A stretch of DNA of 34,909 nt from positions 1 to 34,909 of the forward strand of contig SVTB01000004.1 of assembly GCA_015064015.1 (NCBI GenBank), written 5' to 3'. Of this stretch, positions 25,050 through 33,900 are shown piece after piece; position 1 is the first letter of the stretch, and the number at the start of each line of letters is the position of its first letter. The notes beneath the pieces were generated by a model. That model was given only the letters and a program-made list of their open reading frames with translations. It was not told the origin of the DNA and made no database searches. The stretch is from Oscillospiraceae bacterium (GTDB taxonomy: Bacteria; Bacillota; Clostridia; Oscillospirales; CAG-272). Position numbers and translations under genes: made by a program.

Positions 25050-27764
25050 TTACTGTCCTGCCGTCTTTCGCTCCTTGATCACTTCGTGGAGCCACTTAAA
25101 CTTAAACTTACGAGCCGCTATGTCCAACAGCATCAGAACAATGGCGGCGATAATCAATATAGGTCTTGGATCAAATTCTTCGTGGAGCGTTTCCGTAAAG
25201 CTCCCAAACACTTGGACAGGATCATGAATCTCAGTGCCACCGCTCATCCGTGCCATCTCAGTCATCAGGCTTGCGCCGTCCTCCGCCGTCATCGTAAACG
25301 TATCGTATTCCTCGGAATAGGAGAAGGACTTATATACGGGAATTTCGGTGATAACGTTCCCTAATTCATCCGAAGAAATAATCCTAATTTCATAAAGCCC
25401 GGGTTGGGTCAAGGAAAACGTAAATCTTCTGTTGCTTTCTGCGGCGCTGACATCTATAGCGCCGTAAAGATGCTGCAACGAGGGGCTGACGGGAGTGACG
25501 GTCACACTCACGGTTTGCCCCTCGGGGGTCCCGTGAATGTTAACCCAATGAGCGTAGTTATCGGCCTTCAACTCGTATTTGATGCTGTCTGCCCGAACGT
25601 CTTGGAACGGGAAAATGCTGTCAACGATATTCATGACCAGCGCTTGTCCGACGATGTTATTTACAAATGCCGCCGACCATTCTCCGTTTAAGTCGCACAT
25701 AAAGCTGCCCACATTCCCCTTTCCATATTTATGAACGGCATAAATAGGCACGTATTCACCCATCAGGGGAACAGTTGCATCTTTTTTGGCTACCGTGCCG
25801 TAATATCCGGCAAGCGGGGGGATAGCGTTGCTGTCGATTCCGGAAAAGATAGTGCTTTTATCCTTAACGGTAAGGTTGAACTCTTTGCCGTACTGGATTT
25901 CGGGGATGGCCTCTTCGGTCAAATCCTTATACATAGTACCTGCGATAGAGCTGACATTATTAACATTATAGAACTTGCCTCCGCCCTCGGCGGCCGTTTT
26001 TTGCATTTCGGCCATTTTTTGGGCATCGTCCATACCGATCGTCAAGACCGACATTGTGATACCGTCATCAACGTTATCCTCGATATAGCGTTTATAATCA
26101 TCGTAGGAGTCTCCGGGCTTGCCGTCGGTAATAAGGATCATATGCTTTCTTTCAACATTGTTGATGACCGAGAGAGCACGTCCCGCCTTCATAATCGCAT
26201 CAGAAAAGATCGTGCCTCCCGCGGGATCATCCGATACCTTTTTGATGGCCTCGGAAATAATCTCCCTTTGGGATACGGGTAAAACGCTCAATCTTTCACT
26301 GGAAGCGCTGCTGAAGGATACGATGCCGCAAAAATCTCTGTCGTGAAGGGCATCCAAACAAACCTCTGCACCTTCGATGGCCGCTTCCAGCTTGCCCGTG
26401 CTTTTCATGGAAAGTGATGTATCGACCACAAGCATCACTGCAATGGGCGGAGTGTAATCCTCTGCGTTGACAGGAAGCATATGCTTGAAAAATTGGGATT
26501 TCTCAAGATCTTCTCGGTTATACGCGTGAGGAACAGGCTTCCCTTCACTATCGTAGTCGTTTCTTCCACCTACCGTCAGCAAACCGCCGCCCAGCTCGGA
26601 CACATATTGATTGAGCAAAGCCTCAAACCCGGCGGGCATATCGGAATAGGCGATATTCACAAGCAGAATCTGCTCATATGCGGCCATGTCCTCGAGAGTT
26701 GTGGGAAAGGCTGAAAAGTCCTCCTCCACGCTGATATCCGTTACGTCTTTGGTTGCCGAAACAATCTCCTTCAGTATCGCCGCCTCATTTTCATATCTCT
26801 CAATGATGAGAATATTTTCAAATTCCTCAAGATTGACATAGGTACGATAGCTATTGTTATGTTTAGTGGTATCCTCCAAAGGTTCACCGAACAGCTCATA
26901 GTCGGTTACCAGCTCAAAGGTAAGCTCGTGCATACCACGCTCAGAAAACGTGAGGGACACGGGAATTTCATTAACTCCGTTTTTCAGGCTGATCACTGTT
27001 TCACCGTAGAGCTTTTCGTTATCGTACAGGCGGAGTACGGCCACTTCTTCGCCGTCTCCCGAATTGCTCTGTATCAAAAGATCTATGGCAAAGCTTTCTC
27101 CGATGACAATTTCTGCCTCTTGAACAGTTGCAGAGAGAATCTGTATATCGACCGCATCCTCTTTCTGGAAAAGTACCGTATCAATCAGTGTTCCCTCCGA
27201 TACGATCTCATGTAGCGCAACGAGGGCATCTCCGTCCGTTTCCAAACCGTCGGAAATGACGATGATTTTAGAAAACTCTTTGTTTTTAAACAAGGATGCC
27301 GTATATTTCAGCGCATCGGCCAGCGCGGTTGCAGAGCCGTCGGGATCGTCCGACAAGACGTACTGATCGAAAATGCCCGTCTTATCTCCCGTGAGTTCCA
27401 CAGAGTAGTCATATCCATATCCAAATTTGACAATGCCAATCTTACAGCCCTCATCGCACACATCGATGACAGAACGTATGAAATCTTCTTGGGCATCATC
27501 ATATGCCTCTCCGCTGTCGGACACATCCACGAGAAGGATGACTTCGTTCTCCTCGTTGGGCACTTCATAGGAAAAGCCGATGCCCGCCAATAGATTAACG
27601 GCAAGCACCATGGCTATGATGTGGCACATCATGGAAATAATCTTGTTTCTTGTAAATCGGTATCTCTTATCCAAGCGGAAATACGGAATCAACGTAAGAA
27701 GCACCGCCGGGATGATGAGCAGAAGCAACCAAGGGAATTTATACGTTATTTGAAAATTCGTCAT
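25050..27764 (-). CDS. Membrane protein with two von Willebrand factor A domains flanking a GATase-like segment
   Basis: N-terminal TM pair; first VWA ILLVDVSDSGEA...VISDGLETD, second VWA MLVVDTSLSMKS...GGTIFSDAI...LITDGKPGDS; GGGLLTVGGRNDY segment; C-terminal TM ILIIAAIVLMLLDIAARKFKF. Confidence 0.88.
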   Translation of the reverse strand: MTNFQITYKFPWLLLLIIPAVLLTLIPYFRLDKRYRFTRNKIISMMCHIIAMVLAVNLLAGIGFSYEVPNEENEVILLVDVSDSGEAYDDAQEDFIRSVIDVCDEGCKIGIVKFGYGYDYSVELTGDKTGIFDQYVLSDDPDGSATALADALKYTASLFKNKEFSKIIVISDGLETDGDALVALHEIVSEGTLIDTVLFQKEDAVDIQILSATVQEAEIVIGESFAIDLLIQSNSGDGEEVAVLRLYDNEKLYGETVISLKNGVNEIPVSLTFSERGMHELTFELVTDYELFGEPLEDTTKHNNSYRTYVNLEEFENILIIERYENEAAILKEIVSATKDVTDISVEEDFSAFPTTLEDMAAYEQILLVNIAYSDMPAGFEALLNQYVSELGGGLLTVGGRNDYDSEGKPVPHAYNREDLEKSQFFKHMLPVNAEDYTPPIAVMLVVDTSLSMKSTGKLEAAIEGAEVCLDALHDRDFCGIVSFSSASSERLSVLPVSQREIISEAIKKVSDDPAGGTIFSDAIMKAGRALSVINNVERKHMILITDGKPGDSYDDYKRYIEDNVDDGITMSVLTIGMDDAQKMAEMQKTAAEGGGKFYNVNNVSSIAGTMYKDLTEEAIPEIQYGKEFNLTVKDKSTIFSGIDSNAIPPLAGYYGTVAKKDATVPLMGEYVPIYAVHKYGKGNVGSFMCDLNGEWSAAFVNNIVGQALVMNIVDSIFPFQDVRADSIKYELKADNYAHWVNIHGTPEGQTVSVTVTPVSPSLQHLYGAIDVSAAESNRRFTFSLTQPGLYEIRIISSDELGNVITEIPVYKSFSYSEEYDTFTMTAEDGASLMTEMARMSGGTEIHDPVQVFGSFTETLHEEFDPRPILIIAAIVLMLLDIAARKFKFKWLHEVIKERKTAGQ

Positions 27765-27779
27765 ATCCTTCCCCTTTGA

Positions 27780-29681
27780 TTAATAATTCTTTTTAATTTC
27801 AAGGATCCATTCTCCAAACATCAAGGTGACAAGTGCTATAGCAAAATAAAGAATCAGATCCTCGTATTCTATCGTGCGAATGTCATCGGCACGGGTCAAC
27901 GGCAAAATGTCAACCGTTTTCGAAATGTTGCTTTCCGCCGACGGAATATGCACAAAGAAGTTTTCTTCAGAAAGCTCTTTTCCGCCGATTGCGTTTTGTG
28001 TGACCGTATAAGTACCGGGGCGCGTGGGGGTGAAGTCTGCCTCATCGGTTTCAAAGATATGTTCCTCCGACATTCCGGTTACCTTGATCTCCCCTCCCCT
28101 GCCATTGAGCCTAACCGTTTCCCCAACCTCAAAGGCATTTCCGGTAAAGGTCTCAAAAATGAAGTAATGGAACATATTATAAACGAGCACCGAAAAATCG
28201 GGCAAGGCAATCAGATTTGAATAGTTTAGATCAAATGCCCATACGATCACCTTGGATTCGGATGTATCACGAATAAGCATGACAGGTCTTCCATTATAAA
28301 ACATCAGCTCTTCGTAGCCTTCGTTCAAGATGATATCGTTATATTTGGCGATCGTGATACGTTGGGGCTCGGTATACCGGGTGAGCGCGTGCGAAGCGCC
28401 TGCAGACAAAACAGAGCTGCTGTCCACCGAATAGGAAGATCCTATCTGCAGATCAGACCCAAGAGGGGCGCTTCTCGGATCAACAAGAAGTACAACACCG
28501 TCTGTTGGTAGCACATCCGGCATTTTATGCTCAAAAATGTAAATATCAAAGCCCTCTGTCGCGAAGGGCTCGCTGTCCTTAAGAAGTGTAAACTGAACGT
28601 CCCATGTCTCTTTGGTGTTCTGACGAAGAGATCGAACCGCACTCTCAAAGAAATTATTGGGAGATGAGCTCGCGTACTGGATCTTAACGACAGGCTTTTG
28701 GCCACCGTACAGGAAGTATGCGTTGTCATCAGCGAGGGAGTCTCTGGCGTTTACGTAAGTCTCTATGTAATCGTAGGAATAAATCACTCCGTCCATCATA
28801 TCGTCAGAGTTGAACACAATATCTTTTTCTTCCTCCGAAGGATCGAAAAACTCGCCCTTTTCAAGCGTTACCGTTTGGAAAGGGTCTCCGTTGACGCCGT
28901 GTATTTTGCAATTGACGGTGATAAAATCTGTTTTTCCGTAGCATGCCGCACGAACCGTAATTTCATAGTGGTTATCATTATCAAGCTCTGCTTTGCAATC
29001 GAGTATCGCGGCGTTCCACTCGTTATCCGATGTAACATTGACGACATTTACACCGTTTTTGTACGTATACTCCGTACCCGTGTAAAGATAAACCTGAGCT
29101 CCCGCATTAGAGGCGAGCACAGATTCGGCAAGCGCCAAAGCTCCATTCACGTCACCCTCGGAAAAGGTGCAACGCTCTGCCGCTTCAAGATAAAGCTCGT
29201 CAATGGCGTCAAGAGCTTTTTTCTGATCATTTGATCCGACTCTTGTAAAAAGAAATTCAGGTGTATCGTCAGCTACAATGAACGTCACCTTGGAACCTTC
29301 TTCAAAAGTGGTTTCTGCCTTGCTTCTCGCCTCGGTAAGGGCTCGCTCAAATCTCGTGTATTCCTCGTCCTTGATACGCATACCGGCCGAGGCATCAACA
29401 ATGATCACCGTCTCGTTTGTGTCTGTGCCGCTCAACATCTCAATGACAGGGCCAGCCAGAAGTATTCCGAGAAGGGTCAATATCAGCACCTGGCAAAGAA
29501 ACGTAAGAAAGTTTTGTATCTTACTGATCTGCCTTCTCTGCTTTTTATATTTCAGACTCAGATGCCATATATAAGTGGAGGATATGCGCTTGTTCTGATA
29601 ATTCGGTTTGATAATGTAAATCAAAATCAATACCGCCAAGCCTAACAAGCCCAAAAATCCACTGGGTGTCAGCCAACTCAT
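27780..29681 (-). CDS. BatA-like N-terminal + VWA membrane protein
   Basis: MSWLTPSGFLGLLGLAVLILIYIIKPNYQNKRISSTYIWHLSLKYKK, second TM, VIIVDASAGMRIKDEEYTRFERA, C-terminal TM; typical of the BatA/DUF58/MoxR neighbourhood. Confidence 0.87.
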   Translation of the reverse strand: MSWLTPSGFLGLLGLAVLILIYIIKPNYQNKRISSTYIWHLSLKYKKQRRQISKIQNFLTFLCQVLILTLLGILLAGPVIEMLSGTDTNETVIIVDASAGMRIKDEEYTRFERALTEARSKAETTFEEGSKVTFIVADDTPEFLFTRVGSNDQKKALDAIDELYLEAAERCTFSEGDVNGALALAESVLASNAGAQVYLYTGTEYTYKNGVNVVNVTSDNEWNAAILDCKAELDNDNHYEITVRAACYGKTDFITVNCKIHGVNGDPFQTVTLEKGEFFDPSEEEKDIVFNSDDMMDGVIYSYDYIETYVNARDSLADDNAYFLYGGQKPVVKIQYASSSPNNFFESAVRSLRQNTKETWDVQFTLLKDSEPFATEGFDIYIFEHKMPDVLPTDGVVLLVDPRSAPLGSDLQIGSSYSVDSSSVLSAGASHALTRYTEPQRITIAKYNDIILNEGYEELMFYNGRPVMLIRDTSESKVIVWAFDLNYSNLIALPDFSVLVYNMFHYFIFETFTGNAFEVGETVRLNGRGGEIKVTGMSEEHIFETDEADFTPTRPGTYTVTQNAIGGKELSEENFFVHIPSAESNISKTVDILPLTRADDIRTIEYEDLILYFAIALVTLMFGEWILEIKKNY

Positions 29682-29719
29682 TCCATTACTCCTACCTACA
29701 GTAATACTTTTTTAACACT

Positions 29720-30745
29720 TTAAATTCCGCTGAAATACGTTTCGAAAAATTCAATGATTTCCGGAGGAATATCCGTCTCCGAATCAAAAATTCCCGTGGC
29801 GTATTGATAATAAAATTCCAAATAATCTCTGTAATATGTAGCGCCGTCGATAAACTGGTTTCGATCCTGCCACTTGGCGCCACCGCCTTCGCCATCCCCT
29901 TTGACTTCTTCTCCGCCCAGCTCATCCGAGTTAGAGCCGCCCGATTCTTCCATAACACTTCCATAGGGCAGATCGTCCGCGGCATCGCTGTCGTCATCGT
30001 CGGAATCGTTGTTCTCAATCTTCTCGAAAACAGCTTTGATCTGCATATCCGAGCTGACACCTGTTTCGCTTCTCTCGGGGCTTGTTTCTCCATCGTCCCA
30101 GCCAACAAAGATCCATCCGTCGTCTGCGAAAGCGCGTACGGCCACAGTCGCATCACCGAAGCTTACGCTTTGTTGCGTTTCTCCGCGGATCCAGCCGCCC
30201 TCTCCGACCGTATAAATCACCTCAAAGGTACCATCCGTGCCTTGCGCGAGCATATCCATACCGTAGGAAACCTTCCCCGCCTGTGCCAGAATGCCGAGGG
30301 TGCTGAGTGAAAAACTTACAGCGAAAACAACCGAAACAGCTATCACCAAAACAGCAGAAATTTTGTATTTTATTCCTTTGGCGGGAACGTCCTCAAGGCG
30401 GGCAATCGCATCGGCGCGCTGGAGCTCAGCCATATGCGACCTCTCGCCGCTAAACTCTATCATGGTGATCAATCTTTCCTCAAGACCGTAGCTATCCACG
30501 CGACGCGCCACCGTTTTTTCGGTCAATCTATATTTGCAAAGGTATAGAAGGGCTCCCAAAAGGGCTCCCGTCAAAAGCCCTACTGTCACCCCAAGCCAAA
30601 TGCTTCCAATGCGAAACATCCAGTAGATAAAGGCGAAAACCGCATTGATAGCGAAGCATACACCTGCTCCGCTAATCGCGGATTTGATAACGCCCTCGGT
30701 CTTGAGACGCCTATAGTGCTTACCGAAGATTTGCTTTACGTTCAT
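29720..30745 (-). CDS. Membrane protein (Bat-neighbourhood, DUF4175-like N-terminus) with embedded divergent InlB B-repeat
   Basis: Two N-terminal TMs then YGLEERLITMIEFSGERSHMAELQRADAIARLEDV; TM ISAVLVIAVSVVFAVSFSLS; GTFEVIYTVGEGGWIRG...VRAFADDGWIFVGWDDGETSPER...AVFEK; acidic linker; C-terminal YRDYLEFYYQYATGIFDSETDIPPEIIEFFETYF. Confidence 0.7.
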   Translation of the reverse strand: MNVKQIFGKHYRRLKTEGVIKSAISGAGVCFAINAVFAFIYWMFRIGSIWLGVTVGLLTGALLGALLYLCKYRLTEKTVARRVDSYGLEERLITMIEFSGERSHMAELQRADAIARLEDVPAKGIKYKISAVLVIAVSVVFAVSFSLSTLGILAQAGKVSYGMDMLAQGTDGTFEVIYTVGEGGWIRGETQQSVSFGDATVAVRAFADDGWIFVGWDDGETSPERSETGVSSDMQIKAVFEKIENNDSDDDDSDAADDLPYGSVMEESGGSNSDELGGEEVKGDGEGGGAKWQDRNQFIDGATYYRDYLEFYYQYATGIFDSETDIPPEIIEFFETYFSGI

Positions 30746-30766
30746 TTGTATATTCCTTTATAAAAA

Positions 30767-30947
30767 TTGGGTTTACCCAATGAATTTTCAAATTGAATGT
30801 GTTTTTGTGCGCAATTTGCGCGCAAATTCACCGCCGCACCCCGAGCCATCATGCTCGAGGCGCGTTGGTTCATTTGGGGAGCGCGATGCTTCGAGCCAAA
30901 GTCAAAGCATCGCGATATTACTTGAGATGAAGCAATTCAATTACTTC
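30767..30947. repeat. Palindrome-dense intergenic region
   Basis: TTGGGTttACCCAA (30767-30780); AATTTGCGCGCAAATT (30813-30828); CGAGC..GCTCG (30842-30857); CGCGATGCTT-N13-AAGCATCGCG (30882-30914); GAAGCAATTcAATTACTTC (30929-30947, overlapping the stop codon). Confidence 0.85.
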
Positions 30948-33900
30948 TGCGCAAAGGTAACCTCGAAGGTACCCGATTTTCTGTTGGGATCCTTATATCC
31001 AACGCCGATATAGTAGATACCTGCCTTGGAGAAGGTGTAATCGTAATTGATATCGTTGCTGGGATCAGCGGTGGAGGAATAGTAGGTAAACAGCACCTTA
31101 CCATTCTCATCGTAAATCCATATTTTGTGGTAGCCCATACCTGAAGGCGTTGCGATATTCCATGTATCGCCTGCCTCAACGGTAACTTTGTAATAATTTT
31201 GAGCGCCTTTTGCTCTGATGTCCACCATATAGGTTTGGCCGTTTGCAATCTCGTAGGCATATTCCATGGATTGTCCCCTCAGATATTGCTCAATATACGC
31301 AGCCTCAGACATGAAGCTTGCGTAAAGAACAGTTTTCCCAGTGCTGTAATACACATCCCCCAAAGGCTCTCCGCTACATTCGGGATGATCATACCAACCC
31401 ATGAATACATGACCCTCAAACACAGGCGTGGGAAGCTTAATCACATCAGCTGTTTTCACGGATTCCATAGGCGCGGCACCGTTCATAACGAAGGTGTAGG
31501 TGATCTCCTCACTTGTATAGCCGCTAAACACGGGCTTTCCGTTATTCCAGTCATCCGACCAAGATTCGGGTATTTCCCCACCCTTCACAAAGATAACTTC
31601 AAGATTGGGACATTCGCTGAAGATGAAACTCCCCTTCACCGTGACGCTTGCGGGAATGATCACCTTGGTGATAGATGCGTCGCCATAGAACATATAAGGC
31701 GCAATTTCATAGACACCGTCAGGAAGCATGATCTCTGTATCATTTCCCTCATAGCCGATCAGTCGCTTGGCTCCGTTTACAGTAGTGAAAATAAATTCTT
31801 TCTCGCGAGACAGGACGGAGGCCCCCTCATCAGGCGTATAGATGTTCACCTTTGCACCGATGAATGAGTTGATATTGATGTAGTCAAGATAGGTATTCTT
31901 GGTGATGTTCTCAATGGAGGATTGGTTATAAACCTCATACAGTTTGGCGCATTTACTGAATGCCGCCTGCCCTATCTCGGTCACGTTTTTGGGGATGGTG
32001 ATAGATGTCAAGGCGTAGCATTCTCTAAAGGCATATGCTCCGATGGACACCAATCTTTCGGGGAGCACCACACGTCTGATTTGGTAGCAACCGTCAAAGG
32101 CGTATTTTCCAATGGAAAGGGGTGTCGTTCCACCCTCCTCAAAGATAACCTCCTTGATAGTGGTGCAATACTGGAAGTTATTGTTTTTGATTTCAACCAC
32201 CTCTTTGGGGATAACGAGGGTCTGTACGTTGAGCTTCGGGGGGAAGTAAACGATGGCTGTCTTGGATGCGGTGTAGATAATACCGCTGACAGAAACGAAG
32301 TTCTTGTTTTCCAGGGCAATATCAAAGCTCTCAATGGCCGTTCCAAAGAAGCATCTGTCTCCGATTTCCGCAACGCTCGCGGGAATGTACATATATGAAA
32401 GATTCTGACAGTTCTCAAACATCTTTGCGGGCAAACGGTCAGCTCCCGTATCCATTTCCACATTCGAGAGCAAAGTACATCCCGCAAAGAGGCCTTCGCC
32501 CAGCTTCACGGTTGCACGGTGAATAGCGATCTCGGAAAGAGATGTACATTCCGCAAAGGCGTAATCTCCAAGAGTACCTACGGACATGGGAATGTAGAAT
32601 TCAGAAAGAGATGAGCAGCCGTAGAAGGCATAGTCATCGATGAGCGCACAAAAATCATCACTTTCAAAATCAACGGATTCCAGTGCCGTACAGTTGTAGA
32701 ACGCGCCGTTGTTTTTTGCGCCACCGATCTCTTTTACGGGCGCAGGAATGGTAATGCTCTTGAGAGCGGTACAACCAAAGAAGGTGCCTTCGGCAATTTC
32801 CTGCAATTGAGAGTTAGAGCCAAAGGTCACATACTCAAGCGATGTACAGTTATAAAAGGCCGATGCGCCCAGATTTTTGAGGGTCGCGTGAAATTCCACT
32901 TGTATCACGGCTGAATCCTTGAAGGCTTCAGCTCCCACCGTTTCAAGACCTTCACCGAAGGTGACAGTTTCAAGGCTTTGGGCTCCGAGGAACACGCCGT
33001 TTCCAATACTGACGATTCCCTTTGGGAAGCGTACGGCTACGAGTTGCGTGCCCGCGAACGCATAGTCAGAAATCTCGGTCAACTGATAGGTATTCGCCTT
33101 CTCAAATGAAAGAAGCGAAAGCTTTGCGTCGCGGAACGCATTTGCTCCGATAATCGCCAATCTTGCAGGCAGATCAAGGGTGCTGATGCCACAATTTCGG
33201 AATGCCCCGTCACCAATTACAAGCTTATCCGTACCGCCCTTCACAAAGGTGATGTTGCTCAGCTCGGGGGTGCCTGCAAAAGCACTGTCACCTATGATCT
33301 CAACCGCCATGGGAATGACCACGGTTGTAAGGGATGCGCAATTTTCAAATGCCGCCTCACCAATCTCGCGGAGACCTGTGGGAAGAATCACCGTTTCAAG
33401 CATACTGCCCGCAAAGGCGTTCTGCCCGATAGAAAGAACCCCGTCTTTAACGGTATATTCCTTATCTGTACGGCCATGGGGGTACAAAATGAGCAGGGTT
33501 TTGCTAAAGTCATAAAGAACGCCGTCTTCAGAAGCAAAGCTTATATTCCCCTGTTCGACGTACAGCTTTTTCAGTGCGGTACAACCGTCCAGCACCGCAA
33601 TATCGAAGCTTGAAAGATACTTAGGAAGGGTTAAGCTTTCAAGCCCTTTCGCGTTTTCAAATGCGCCTTCTCCAAGGGATTTGACACCGCTCGGGAGGAC
33701 CATGTTTTGAAAAGAGTGGCAACCGTAGAAGGCATAGGCGCCTACAGCGGTAAGCTCGCTCTTTCCGGCAAAGCTGACAGAAGAAATTTGGGAGCAACCA
33801 CAGAAGGCGTAGTTGTGTATCTTCGTGATGGATGCGGGAACAATGACCTTGCCTTCATAAGATGTGGGACAGAAAACAAGCTCTTTCATATCCGAGGTAT

